Notes under the pieces: model-generated
Told to the model about the DNA's origin: nothing
Database searches by the model: none
Seen by the model: the letters and a program-made list of their open reading frames with translations, nothing else
Program-made: the position numbers and the translations under genes
Shown here: piece after piece, positions 14,861-23,829 of the stretch
How positions within the stretch are numbered: the first letter of the stretch is position 1
Layout of the letters: the number at the start of each line of letters is the position of its first letter
DNA from: an uncultured Porphyromonadaceae bacterium
GTDB taxonomy: Bacteria; Bacteroidota; Bacteroidia; Bacteroidales; Muribaculaceae
DNA length: 42,996 bases
Reading direction: 5' to 3'
NCBI GenBank assembly: GCA_902495245.1
Contig: CABUWI010000013.1
Span: 1 to 42,996 of the forward strand

Positions 14861-16936
14861 ATGAAGTTCAAACTTGATTCAGCATATAAGCCGACGGGCG
14901 ACCAGCCGCAGGCAATCGAGGAGCTGGCACGCGGCGTCGACGAGGGCCAGGAGGCGCAGGTGCTGCTCGGCGTTACCGGCTCGGGCAAGACGTTCACCAT
15001 GGCCAACGTCATTGAGCGCGTGGAGCGCCCCACCCTGATTCTCAGCCACAACAAGACCCTGGCCGCACAGCTCTATTCGGAGTTCAAGCAGTTCTTTCCG
15101 GAAAACTCGGTGCAATATTTCGTCAGCTACTACGACTATTATCAGCCCGAGGCCTACATTCCGAGCGTGGACCGCTATATAGAGAAGGACCTGATGATTA
15201 ACGACGAAATCGAGCGCCTGAGGCTGTCGACGGTGTCGGCGCTCCTCTCCGGCCGTCAGGACGTGGTGGTGGTCAGCTCGGTGAGCTGCCTCTTCGGCAT
15301 GGGCAATCCGTCTGACTTCGACGCGAGCGTCATCGACATCAAGGTGGGCCAGCGCATCGCGCGCAACGACTTTCTGCGCCGCCTCGTGGCGTCGCTCTAC
15401 AGCCGCAACGACACGGAGCTGAGCCGCGGCACGTTCCGCGCCAAGGGCGACACCGTCGAAATCCGTCTGGCCTATGAGGAAATCACCCTGCGCGTCAGCT
15501 TCTGGGGCGACGAAATCGAGTCGATAAAGACCATTCACCCCCAGGACGGCATAAGCCTCGGCAGCCACGACGTGTTCAAAATCTATCCCGGCAACCTGTT
15601 CGTAACGACACCCGAGCGCCAGGCCGCAGCCCTGAGTCAGATAAGCCTTGACCTTGGCGAGCGCATCGCCGACTTCGAGCGCGAAGAGAAGCTGCTCGAG
15701 GCCCAGCGCATTCGCGAGCGCGTAACCTACGACATGGAGATGATTCGCGAGCTGGGCCACTGCTCGGGCATCGAGAACTATTCGCGCTATTTCGACGGCC
15801 GACGTCCCGGCGAGCGCCCGTTCTGCCTGCTCGACTATTTCCCGAAGAATTTCCTCACCATAATCGACGAGAGCCACGTAACCGTGCCGCAGATCCGCGC
15901 CATGTACGGCGGCGACATGTCGCGTAAGAACAACCTGGTCGACTACGGCTTCCGCCTGCCCGCGGCGCTCGACAACCGCCCGCTCAAGTTCGAGGAGTTC
16001 GAGGCGCTCGTGCCGCAGACAATCTACGTGTCGGCCACGCCGGCCGACTACGAACTGCAGCGCTCCGAGGGCGTGGTCGTCGAGCAGCTCATACGCCCGA
16101 CGGGCCTGCTCGACCCCATCATCGAGGTGCGCCCGTCGCTCAATCAGATTGACGACCTGATGGAAGAAATTCGCCTGCGCACGGAGCGTGGCGAGCGCAC
16201 GCTCGTAACCACCCTGACCAAGCGCATGGCCGAGGAGCTGAACGACTATCTGGCCAAGTTCGACATCTCGACGGCCTATATGCACAGCGGCGTCGACACG
16301 CTTGACCGCATCAAGATTCTCGACGACCTGCGCGCCGGGGTCTACGACGTCCTCGTCGGCGTCAACCTGCTGCGCGAGGGCCTCGACCTGCCCGAGGTGA
16401 GCCTCGTGGCCATTCTCGACGCCGACAAGGAGGGATTTCTGCGCAGCCACCGCTCGCTCACTCAGACCGTGGGCCGCGCCGCGCGCAACCTCAACGGCCG
16501 CGTAATCATGTATGCCGACAAGATTACCGACTCCATGCAGCAGACAATCGACGAGACCGAACGCCGCCGAGCCCTACAGCTGGCCTATAACGAAGAGCAC
16601 GGAATCACGCCGCAGGCAATCGTCAAGGCGCGCAACCGCATCGTGGGCATCGACCGCGACGCCATCGAAGACCTCACGCCTGCCGGACGCATCAAAAAGC
16701 CGGCACGCGGCGAGCAGAAGGCCAAGTCGCTGCCCTACGAGCGCGAGTACACCCGACGTGTCGACCTGGCGGCCGACCCGGTGGTGCAATACATGACCCC
16801 GGCCGAGATGACCAAAAACGTCGACAAGCTGAAACAGCAGATGTTTGCCGCAGCCAAGAAGATGGACTTCCTCGAGGCCGCGCGTCTGCGCGACGAGATT
16901 GTCGCTCTGGAAGAAAGGATTCAACATGCAGAATGA
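14861..16936 (+). CDS. uvrB: Excinuclease ABC subunit B
   Basis: 691 residues. It is the damage-verifying helicase-like subunit of nucleotide excision repair. Walker A GVTGSGKT (37-44), the beta-hairpin YYDYYQPEAYIPS that clamps damaged DNA, DESH of motif II, the YMHSGVDTLDR and LLREGLDLPEVS motifs, and a C-terminal UVR domain that contacts UvrC (last ~40 residues) are all present. The frame opens earlier with a TTG at 14852, but that codon is inside the -7 box, so the ATG at 14861 (MKFKLDSAY) is chosen. It overlaps the next gene by 11 nt. Assignment is secure. Confidence 0.97.
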   Translation: MKFKLDSAYKPTGDQPQAIEELARGVDEGQEAQVLLGVTGSGKTFTMANVIERVERPTLILSHNKTLAAQLYSEFKQFFPENSVQYFVSYYDYYQPEAYIPSVDRYIEKDLMINDEIERLRLSTVSALLSGRQDVVVVSSVSCLFGMGNPSDFDASVIDIKVGQRIARNDFLRRLVASLYSRNDTELSRGTFRAKGDTVEIRLAYEEITLRVSFWGDEIESIKTIHPQDGISLGSHDVFKIYPGNLFVTTPERQAAALSQISLDLGERIADFEREEKLLEAQRIRERVTYDMEMIRELGHCSGIENYSRYFDGRRPGERPFCLLDYFPKNFLTIIDESHVTVPQIRAMYGGDMSRKNNLVDYGFRLPAALDNRPLKFEEFEALVPQTIYVSATPADYELQRSEGVVVEQLIRPTGLLDPIIEVRPSLNQIDDLMEEIRLRTERGERTLVTTLTKRMAEELNDYLAKFDISTAYMHSGVDTLDRIKILDDLRAGVYDVLVGVNLLREGLDLPEVSLVAILDADKEGFLRSHRSLTQTVGRAARNLNGRVIMYADKITDSMQQTIDETERRRALQLAYNEEHGITPQAIVKARNRIVGIDRDAIEDLTPAGRIKKPARGEQKAKSLPYEREYTRRVDLAADPVVQYMTPAEMTKNVDKLKQQMFAAAKKMDFLEAARLRDEIVALEERIQHAE

Positions 16937-18779
16937 ACGTTTTCTGCCCACCTCTGTCAAAGAGATGGAGGCCCTGGGCTGGGACCATGTCGACGTTGTG
17001 CTGTTCAGCGGCGACGCCTATGTCGACCACCCCTCGTTCGGCGCGGCCGTCATCGGGCGCACGCTACAGTCGTTGGGGCTCAACGTGGCAATCGTGCCGC
17101 AGCCCAACTGGCGCGACGACCTGCGCGACTTCCGCAAGTTCGGTGCCCCGCGCCTCTTTTTCGGCATCTCGCCGGGCGCGATGGATTCGATGGTCAACCA
17201 CTACACCGCCGCGCGGCGCCGGCGCCACGACGACGCCTACACGCCCGACGGCCGCGCCGGTGCACGGCCAGACTACCCCACCGTGGTCTACGCCGAGATT
17301 CTGCGCCGCCTCTGGCCCGGTGTGCCGGTCATTGCCGGCGGAATCGAGGCCTCGATGCGCCGCTTGAGCCACTATGACTACTGGCAGGACCGACTGCGCC
17401 CCTCCATAATTATGGACGCGCCGGTCGACATGATAATCTACGGCATGGGCGAGAAGCCGATTACAGAACTCGTCGGCCGCCTGCGCGCCGGCGAGGAGGT
17501 CGGCGACATCACCGACCTGCCGCAGACCGTCGTGAAGCTCAGGGCCACGGACATTCCCGCGCCCGACGAGCATAACATCGTGCTGGCAAGCTACGAGCAG
17601 TGTCTGGCCGACAAGCGCCTGCAGGCCGCAAACTTCAAGCACATCGAGCAACAGAGCAACCGGCTGCGGCCCGACACCGTGCTTTGGCAGCAGCACGGCC
17701 GCCGCGCCGTGAAGGTCAACCCGATGTATCCGCCGCTGACCGAGGCCGAGGTCGACGCGTCGTTCGACCTGCCCTACACCCGTCTGCCCCACCCGCGCTA
17801 TCGCGGCAAGGCCATTCCGGCCTACGAGATGATTCGCCACTCCGTGTGCCTCCACCGCGGCTGCTTCGGCGGCTGCTCGTTCTGCACCATCTCGGCCCAT
17901 CAGGGCAAGTTCATCGCCTCGCGCAGCAGAGCATCGATCATGCGCGAGGTGGAGGCCATTACCCGCATGCCCGACTTCAAGGGCTACATCAGCGACCTCG
18001 GCGGTCCGAGCGCCAACATGTACGGCATGCACGGACGCGACCTCGAGAAGTGCGCCAAGTGCCTGCGCCCGAGCTGTCTCCACCCGTCGGTATGCCCCAA
18101 CATGAACAACAACCACGGGCCGCTCACGGAAATATATAAGGAGGTGAACGCTCTGCCGCAGGTCAAGAAGGCATTCGTCGGCTCGGGCGTGCGCTACGAC
18201 CTTGCCCTCGCCCCCTCCGGCTCGGCCAAGACCGACGCCGCCAATCGCCGCTATGTCGAGGAACTGATTGCCAACCACGTCAGCGGCCGCCTAAAGGTTG
18301 CGCCCGAACACACCGAAGAGGCCGTGCTGGCCCTGATGAGAAAACCGACGTTCGACCTCTTCTATAAGTTTCGCGAAATCTTTGACTCCGTCAACCGCAG
18401 GCACGGCCTGCGCCAGCAGCTGATTCCTTATTTCATTTCAAGCCACCCCGGCTGCCGGGAGACGGACATGGCCGAACTCGCGGCCAAGACCCGTCGGCTC
18501 GACATGCATCTGGAGCAGGTGCAGGACTTCACGCCGACACCGATGACTCTGTCAACCGAAATCTACTACACGGGCATTCACCCCTACACCGGCCGCAAGG
18601 TCTTCTGCGCCACCGACCCGCGGGCCAAGGAGGCCCAGCGCGCGTTCTTTTTCTGGTATGACCCGGCCCGCCGGCCGGCAATCGTGGCGTCGCTGCGCCG
18701 CATGCACCGCGAAGACCTCATCGCCAAGATTCTGCCGGCCGAGGGCGGCGTCAGAAGGAATAGCGCACGGCGGCCATGA
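16926..18779 (+). CDS. YgiQ-family radical SAM protein
   Basis: 617 residues. The N-terminal domain is YgiQ-specific (FLPTSVKEM, VVLFSGDAYVDHPSFG). The radical SAM core has C313-x3-C317-x2-C320 (CFGGCSFC), ligating the [4Fe-4S] cluster that cleaves S-adenosylmethionine. Further cysteines at CAKCLRPSC and CP may bind another cofactor. The reaction of YgiQ proteins is not established. The ATG at 16926 lies inside the end of uvrB, indicating coupling. The 3' end overlaps the convergent porin gene by 29 nt, and the last residues (RRNSARRP) look like a non-conserved run-on. Confidence 0.92.
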   Translation: MQNERFLPTSVKEMEALGWDHVDVVLFSGDAYVDHPSFGAAVIGRTLQSLGLNVAIVPQPNWRDDLRDFRKFGAPRLFFGISPGAMDSMVNHYTAARRRRHDDAYTPDGRAGARPDYPTVVYAEILRRLWPGVPVIAGGIEASMRRLSHYDYWQDRLRPSIIMDAPVDMIIYGMGEKPITELVGRLRAGEEVGDITDLPQTVVKLRATDIPAPDEHNIVLASYEQCLADKRLQAANFKHIEQQSNRLRPDTVLWQQHGRRAVKVNPMYPPLTEAEVDASFDLPYTRLPHPRYRGKAIPAYEMIRHSVCLHRGCFGGCSFCTISAHQGKFIASRSRASIMREVEAITRMPDFKGYISDLGGPSANMYGMHGRDLEKCAKCLRPSCLHPSVCPNMNNNHGPLTEIYKEVNALPQVKKAFVGSGVRYDLALAPSGSAKTDAANRRYVEELIANHVSGRLKVAPEHTEEAVLALMRKPTFDLFYKFREIFDSVNRRHGLRQQLIPYFISSHPGCRETDMAELAAKTRRLDMHLEQVQDFTPTPMTLSTEIYYTGIHPYTGRKVFCATDPRAKEAQRAFFFWYDPARRPAIVASLRRMHREDLIAKILPAEGGVRRNSARRP

Positions 18780-20025
18780 TGCGGTTGCCGCTGCCGCGCT
18801 CGCCGCTGAAGTTCTTGCGTTCGCCGCGGGCATATTCCAGCCCGAGCAGACAGTCGGGAAAGAGCTCGCAGAAGACGTTGGCCGACATGTAAGTGCCGTA
18901 GCGGTAGGTGTCGCCGTCAAGGGCGCCGCGGTCATAGAGCCGCGCCTGACCCCAGGCCAGGGTGGCGAAGCCCTTCTTGCAGAAGTCATATTGCAGGCCG
19001 AGGGCATAGCTGAACGTGCGCGGGGCGTCAAGTCGCCCGGCCGTGGCCGACGGCACCAGGTCGAGATTCAAATCTTTCATGTCGGCGACATACGAGCCGA
19101 TTCCGCGACCGAACGTAAAATCGCCGTAGAACGTAAACCCGGCTCCGAGCGCCGACTCGCCGCTGAGCTGCACGCCGTAGCCGGTGGCATAGCGGTGGCG
19201 CGAGGCAAGCTTGTCGCGATAGCACATGTTGCGCACTATGGCCGACGCCCTCACATGGTTCGACTTGCCCCAGCCATATTCAACATAGGCCGGAATGTCG
19301 GGCACACGCTGGGCAATCTCTTGCGTCATCGCCCCCTGCGTCGCCCCGACGGGCGGTGCCTCGACACCGACGCCGACACGCCAGCCGCGCCCCAGATCAG
19401 GCGCATATTGCACCAGCACGTTCTTGGAGTCAAGGGCGCCACACGGCCCCTGGGTGTCGACCGTGGCCACGTCTGAGGCATCGACAAACGTGCTGCGAGC
19501 CAGACCCATCGTAACGTATCCGACCTTAAAATATGCCTGATTGAGTTTCAGCACCCTGTCGCCGCCCGTAAAATTGGTCTGCACGTAGGCCGAATAGGTG
19601 CCGAACCGCTCGCTGTGGCCCACGAGCTGCATGAATATCGACGAATGCTGCGCCGTGAATTGCAGTGCTGCGCGTCGCGCCGCATCGCCCGGTGCCGCCA
19701 GGGCCGACGGAATGAAATCCGAACCGCAATCTTCCGACCCCGCGAAGTTGTAGGCGGCCGTGGCGTAGACATAGCCGCCGATACCGAACGCTATCTTGCC
19801 CTGACGGTCCAGAAAGAGAAAACGCGGAGCCGACGGGTCATGAAAGCGGAAATCGTTTGAGTCGTAGAGCACGGCCACCACATTCTGCCTGACCATCGAC
19901 GGGTCGCCTGACACGACGACCACGCGCTCCGGCACCAGAGAAGCATCGCTTGTCGGGTCTTGGGCGCAGACGGTGGCGGCTCCCTGAGCCACCGCCGCCA
20001 TCAACAACAACGTGAGTTTTTTCAT
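18751..20025 (-). CDS. Outer-membrane beta-barrel porin-like protein
   Basis: 424 residues with a signal peptide (predicted cleavage after CA, residues 20-21) and a C-terminal phenylalanine (VRYSF), the usual end of an outer-membrane barrel. The body alternates aromatic and polar residues in beta strands (FGIGGYVYATAAYNF, GFTFYGDFTFGRGI, YGTYMSANVFCELF), consistent with a 14-18-stranded porin and resembling the DcaP-like group. Several cysteines are present, unusual for porins. It lies 59 nt downstream of the ECF sigma gene on the same strand, so it may be cotranscribed. The barrel is well supported; the substrate is unknown. Confidence 0.75.
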   Translation of the reverse strand: MKKLTLLLMAAVAQGAATVCAQDPTSDASLVPERVVVVSGDPSMVRQNVVAVLYDSNDFRFHDPSAPRFLFLDRQGKIAFGIGGYVYATAAYNFAGSEDCGSDFIPSALAAPGDAARRAALQFTAQHSSIFMQLVGHSERFGTYSAYVQTNFTGGDRVLKLNQAYFKVGYVTMGLARSTFVDASDVATVDTQGPCGALDSKNVLVQYAPDLGRGWRVGVGVEAPPVGATQGAMTQEIAQRVPDIPAYVEYGWGKSNHVRASAIVRNMCYRDKLASRHRYATGYGVQLSGESALGAGFTFYGDFTFGRGIGSYVADMKDLNLDLVPSATAGRLDAPRTFSYALGLQYDFCKKGFATLAWGQARLYDRGALDGDTYRYGTYMSANVFCELFPDCLLGLEYARGERKNFSGERGSGNRIMAAVRYSF

Positions 20026-20084
20026 AGAACAGATTATGCTTGATAAATAGTTGTTTTGACGCGAGTCTTTCAGCCGTTCCGGGC

Positions 20085-20600
20085 TCAGCGGCGATAGTCG
20101 GCCAGCATGACCTGAAGTTTCTGGCGGGCAAAGAAGATGCGGCTCTTGACCGTGCCGAGCGGAAGACCCATCTTCTCGGCGATTTCATTATATTTGTAAC
20201 CGGCAACGTGCATCGAGAAGGGCACGCGATATTCGTCGCTGAACGAGTTGATGGCCTCGGTGATTTCGCCGGCGGCATATGTGCCTTCAACGCTGTCGAT
20301 GCTGCTTTCCTGAGCCGAGTTCAGGTGGTAGAGGTCTTCGGTCTGGTCAATCACGGTGGCCGAGCGCACCTGATGGCGGTAGTTGTTGATGAAGATGTTG
20401 CGCATTATCGTGAACACCCACCCCTTGAAATTCACATTCTCGGCAAACTTCTCTTCGTTATCAAGAACTTTGAGCATCGTGTCCTGAAGCAGGTCATATG
20501 CGTCATCGCGATTTGAGGTAAGCATGTATGCGAAGTTCAGCAGGTTGCTCTGCAGGGCCATGAGCTTGCTCTGAATTGTGGTTGTGGTCGATGTTGTCAT
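20085..20600 (-). CDS. ECF-type RNA polymerase sigma factor
   Basis: 171 residues, a typical ECF length, with region 2 (about 15-85; DAYDLLQDTMLKVL, FKGWVFTIMRNIFINNYR) and region 4 (about 112-168; YNEIAEKMGLPLGTVKSRIF) joined by an acidic linker. It directs RNA polymerase to a dedicated promoter set. No anti-sigma gene sits next to it; the downstream gene is the porin. Similar stand-alone ECF factors that act without a cognate anti-sigma occur in Bacteroidales. A -7 box TATATTTG lies at 20699-20692, giving a leader of about 85 nt. Confidence 0.95.
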   Translation of the reverse strand: MTTSTTTTIQSKLMALQSNLLNFAYMLTSNRDDAYDLLQDTMLKVLDNEEKFAENVNFKGWVFTIMRNIFINNYRHQVRSATVIDQTEDLYHLNSAQESSIDSVEGTYAAGEITEAINSFSDEYRVPFSMHVAGYKYNEIAEKMGLPLGTVKSRIFFARQKLQVMLADYRR

Positions 20601-20691
20601 GATGAAGAGATTTTAATTTGTGAGTAGTTTTTGAAGAATTTTTTGTTGTGTCTAACCGTCCGACGCCTGGGCGATGAATGATTTGACAGTG

Positions 20692-20720
20692 CAAATATAC
20701 AAAATTTTTCCAAATGCAAG
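20692..20720 (-). promoter_or_regulatory. Promoter of the ECF sigma gene
   Basis: Minus-strand TATATTTG (20699-20692) is a perfect -7 box, with an upstream TTG 17 nt away in an A/T-rich context. Confidence 0.55.
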
Positions 20721-20858
20721 TATTTTTGCAACTTTTTTCGCATTATTTTCAAATTTTATCCGTTTTGTAACAAACATGAGCTGATTCTCAATCGTTTACA
20801 CTCACTTCTGTTGCGCTATTTCGTGTTACAATCAAGTAACAAACCAATTCTCCCTCTC

Positions 20859-20885
20859 GTCCTTAAAGACCTTAAGGTCCTTAAT
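20859..20885. repeat. Three 9-bp units of the GACCTTAAN repeat
   Basis: GTCCTTAAA, GACCTTAAG and GTCCTTAAT follow each other exactly. The centre GACCTTAAGGTC (20868-20879) is a perfect 12-bp palindrome. The same 9-10-bp period unit forms a longer array at 28636-28698, so this is a dispersed repeat of this genome. Confidence 0.75.
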
Positions 20886-20935
20886 GACACCACTTTATAC
20901 ATGTTACAAACTTGTTTCTTAAATTATGTTAAATT

Positions 20936-20965
20936 TTGACTTCATATGTTTTTTGACTATTTTCG
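20936..20965 (+). promoter_or_regulatory. Promoter of the dCMP deaminase operon
   Basis: TTG (20936-20938), 19 nt, then TATTTTCG (20958-20965), one base off TAnnTTTG. Transcription would start near 20972, about 15 nt before the ATG at 20987. Confidence 0.55.
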
Positions 20966-20986
20966 CAGCATAATTCAGACTATGCT

Positions 20987-21436
20987 ATGGACGTCTCTGC
21001 CGAAAGCAAACAACACCTTATAGACTGCCGCTACCTGCGCATGGCTCGCATTTGGGCGGAAAATTCCTACTGCCGCCGCCGTCAGGTAGGCGCAATCATC
21101 GTCAATGACTCGATGATCATCTCCGACGGTTTCAACGGCACCCCCTCCGGGTTTGAAAACGTCTGCGAGGACGAAGACAACCGCACCAAACCCTACGTGC
21201 TCCACGCCGAGGCAAACGCCATTACAAAAGTGGCCCGCAGCAACAATTCGTCTGAGGGCGCGACGCTCTACGTAACCGCCTCGCCCTGCATGGAGTGCGC
21301 AAAACTCATAATTCAGTCCGGAATCAAGCGCGTGGTGTTCAACGAGATATATCGCATTACCGACGGAATCGACCTGCTGCGACGCGCCGGCATCGTGTGC
21401 GAACACATAGAAGACATTGATGGAAAAACCGAATAA
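20987..21436 (+). CDS. dCMP deaminase family protein (ComEB-like)
   Basis: 149 residues. It deaminates dCMP to dUMP, a precursor for thymidylate. Zinc ligands and the catalytic glutamate are in HAEAN (H73, E75) and SPCMEC (C101, C104); the N-terminal ENSYCRRRQVGAIIV is the family's substrate-binding start. The length matches ComEB-like bacterial enzymes. It overlaps the following protease gene by 17 nt and shares its promoter. Deaminases that act on other cytidine compounds share the fold, but the SDGFNGTPSGFENVC segment favours dCMP. Confidence 0.92.
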   Translation: MDVSAESKQHLIDCRYLRMARIWAENSYCRRRQVGAIIVNDSMIISDGFNGTPSGFENVCEDEDNRTKPYVLHAEANAITKVARSNNSSEGATLYVTASPCMECAKLIIQSGIKRVVFNEIYRITDGIDLLRRAGIVCEHIEDIDGKTE

Positions 21437-23030
21437 CCGACAGGCACTCGTGGGAGTGCCCCTGCTCGTAACGCTCGCCCTGCTGTTCGGGCTAATTCTG
21501 GGCTATAAACTGCCCGACTTTTCCCACTCGTCGGCCACATCGTCGGCCCGCGACAAAGTCGAAGAACTGCTGACACTCATCGACGCCAAATATGTCGACA
21601 AGGTCAACCTCGACTCGCTGCTTGAAGAGACCATACCCCTGCTGCTCGGCAATCTCGACCCCCACACGGCCTACATTCCCGCAAAAGACCTCGAACAGGT
21701 CAACACAGAGCTCGAAGGCTCGTTCTCAGGCATCGGCATCTCGTTTCAGATAATGAACGACACAATCACCGTGGTCGAGGTCATCTCGGGCGGACCGGCC
21801 GAGAAGGTGGGTCTGCTCGCCGGCGACCGCATCATCGAGGTCAACGACTCGGCCATGTCCGGGCCGACGCTCATCAGCGACGACGTGATGAAGGTTCTGC
21901 GCGGACCGGCCGACACGAAAGTCAAACTCGACATCAAGCGTGCCGGCGCACCCGGACTGCTGACCTACACCGTTACCCGAGGCGACATTCCCGTAACCTC
22001 GATTGACGCCTCTTATCTCATCTCGCCCCGAACAGGCTACATCAAGCTCAACAAGTTCGGCCGCAACTCGTTTACCGAGTTCTACACCGAACTCACCATG
22101 TTGCGCGCCGCAGGTGCCGAAGACTTTATTCTAGACCTGCGCGGCAACGGCGGCGGCTATCTCGACGTAGCCATCATGATTGCCAACGAGTTCCTGCCCG
22201 AGGGCGACGTCATTGTCGAGACCCGCGGCCGCAACGGCGAAGAAATCGAGCGCATCGGCGCCGACGGCAGCGGCTCGACCACACGCGGCGGTCTGGCCGT
22301 GCTGCTCGACGAGTTTTCAGCCTCGTCGAGCGAGATTGTGGCCGGCGCGATTCAAGACAACGACCGCGGCGTCATTGTCGGCCGCCGCTCGTTCGGCAAA
22401 GGCCTCGTGCAGACCCAGGAGGAGCTCTCCGACGGCTCGGCCGTGCGCATAACCACTGCGCGCTATTACACCCCCTCGGGCCGCTGCATTCAGAAACCGT
22501 TCAAAAAGGGCAAGGTCGATGACTACTCGCTCGAGATTTACGACCGCTACGCGTCGGGCGAGGCCTTCTCGGCCGACAGCGTCAAATTCGACACATCGCT
22601 GCTCTACCACACCGTCTCCGGCCGCAAAGTCTACGGTGGCGGCGGCATCATGCCCGACATCTTCGTGCCGGCCGACACCGCCAACATCACCGGCTATTAC
22701 ACAAAGGTTACAAACGCGGGCCTGCTCCACAGATATTCGTTTGAATATGCCGACGCTAACCGCGCGCGACTCGACGCCGCCTCCGACACCGAGCAGCTGC
22801 TGGCGCTCTTGCCCGACGACGACACCCTGCTGCGCGACTTCGTGGGCTATGCCGCGCGCAACGGCGTGGCCGCCCGGTGGTATTACATCAACATCTCGCG
22901 CCCGCTCATTGTCAACGCACTGAAAGCGCTCATTGCCCGCGACATTCTCGGCACGGCCGCCTACTACGAAATCAGCAACACCACCGACAACACCGTGGCC
23001 CGCGCCATCGAAGCCATGCAGAAGCCATGA
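21420..23030 (+). CDS. S41-family C-terminal processing peptidase
   Basis: 536 residues. One N-terminal membrane anchor (LVTLALLFGLILGY) places it in the periplasm. A PDZ domain (about residues 95-180, FSGIGISFQ and VGLLAGDRIIEV) precedes the S41 protease core with the nucleophile S302 in SASSSE and general base K327 in SFGKG, spaced 25 residues apart as in E. coli Prc. It trims or degrades envelope proteins from their C-termini. The ATG at 21420 gives MEKPNN; the frame's earlier TTG is less likely. It overlaps the genes on both sides, indicating one operon. Confidence 0.93.
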   Translation: MEKPNNRQALVGVPLLVTLALLFGLILGYKLPDFSHSSATSSARDKVEELLTLIDAKYVDKVNLDSLLEETIPLLLGNLDPHTAYIPAKDLEQVNTELEGSFSGIGISFQIMNDTITVVEVISGGPAEKVGLLAGDRIIEVNDSAMSGPTLISDDVMKVLRGPADTKVKLDIKRAGAPGLLTYTVTRGDIPVTSIDASYLISPRTGYIKLNKFGRNSFTEFYTELTMLRAAGAEDFILDLRGNGGGYLDVAIMIANEFLPEGDVIVETRGRNGEEIERIGADGSGSTTRGGLAVLLDEFSASSSEIVAGAIQDNDRGVIVGRRSFGKGLVQTQEELSDGSAVRITTARYYTPSGRCIQKPFKKGKVDDYSLEIYDRYASGEAFSADSVKFDTSLLYHTVSGRKVYGGGGIMPDIFVPADTANITGYYTKVTNAGLLHRYSFEYADANRARLDAASDTEQLLALLPDDDTLLRDFVGYAARNGVAARWYYINISRPLIVNALKALIARDILGTAAYYEISNTTDNTVARAIEAMQKP

Positions 23031-23569
23031 CCGCCGCCTCGAAAGCGGAGATTCGCCGCGCAATGAGGCAACGCAAGGCCATGCTCTCCGAGGCCGAACG
23101 CCGTTCGGAGGCCGAGGCGGTGTTTGCCGCCGTCGAGCGCACGGCGCTTTTTGCCGCGGCGCGGCGCGTCATGGTCTACAGTTCGCTGCCCGACGAACTG
23201 CCAACCGACAGCTTCATTAACCGCTGGGCAGCCCGCAAACAGCTCTTTCTGCCGCGCGTCAACGGCGAGGAGCTCGACGTGCTGCCCTACCGCCCCGGCC
23301 GACTCAGCCGCGGAGCCTTCAACATCGATGAACCCGACGGCGACGACACCGTCGACCCCGCCACCCTCGACCTCATAATCGTCCCTGCCGTCGCCCTCGA
23401 CCCCGCAGGCAACCGCCTGGGACGCGGCAAGGGGTTCTACGACCGCCTGCTGCGCCGCACCTCGGCCGCCACAATCGGCGTCGGCTTTGCCTGCCAGCTG
23501 CTCCCCGACCTCCCCGCCGAGCCCCACGACGTCCCCCTCGACCTCGTCATCACTCCCGCCTCCACATAA
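23027..23569 (+). CDS. 5-formyltetrahydrofolate cyclo-ligase
   Basis: 180 residues. The enzyme converts 5-formyl-THF to 5,10-methenyl-THF using ATP, returning stored folate to one-carbon metabolism. The N-terminal KAEIRRAMRQRKAML and the C-terminal GNRLGRGKGFYDRLL are the family signatures. The ATG at 23027 overlaps the protease stop (ATGA), giving the start MTAASKAEI; the open frame upstream is shadow sequence. It closes the deaminase/protease operon; both it and the deaminase serve thymidylate and folate metabolism. Confidence 0.93.
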   Translation: MTAASKAEIRRAMRQRKAMLSEAERRSEAEAVFAAVERTALFAAARRVMVYSSLPDELPTDSFINRWAARKQLFLPRVNGEELDVLPYRPGRLSRGAFNIDEPDGDDTVDPATLDLIIVPAVALDPAGNRLGRGKGFYDRLLRRTSAATIGVGFACQLLPDLPAEPHDVPLDLVITPAST

Positions 23570-23587
23570 CGCCACAAAAAGAAAAGG

Positions 23588-23621
23588 AGGGACGCGGCAT
23601 GTAGCCGGCGCCCCTCCCCTC
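23588..23621 (+). terminator. Possible terminator after the folate gene
   Basis: GGAGGG-A-CGCGGC pairs imperfectly with GCCGGCGCCCCTCC around a 5-nt loop, just after the stop. The U-run is poor, so termination may be only partial. Confidence 0.35.
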
Positions 23622-23813
23622 ACGTTTCAACTATTTATTTATGAGAGCCTCTGCACCCAGTTTCACAACTCAGTCGCAGAGGACGAGGGATGCAATTTTT
23701 CAGTTCCATAACTTAAATAGCTGCCTTGTTAACGCACTCGGCGCCACGAATGTTAGTATTCAAAAGCTAAAAGACCTTAAATAACCCCATTTTTAACATT
23801 CGGGAAATTTTCG
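23622..23813. other. Intergenic region before the ABC-F gene
   Basis: No gene seen. A stem CCTCTGC/GCAGAGG (23648-23654 with 23676-23682) is present, but no leader peptide or attenuator can be supported, because the promoter of the next gene lies downstream of it. Confidence 0.3.
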
Positions 23814-23821
23814 TAAATTTG
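23814..23821 (+). promoter_or_regulatory. -7 box of the ABC-F operon
   Basis: TAAATTTG ends 8 nt before the ATG at 23830, so the leader would be only a few bases long. No TTG is visible at -33. Confidence 0.5.
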
Positions 23822-23829
23822 CAGTCGCT

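Noticed and set aside
14879..16450. 523-codon open frame antisense to uvrB
   Set aside because: Shadow frame; its composition is the reverse complement of uvrB codons and no motif is present.
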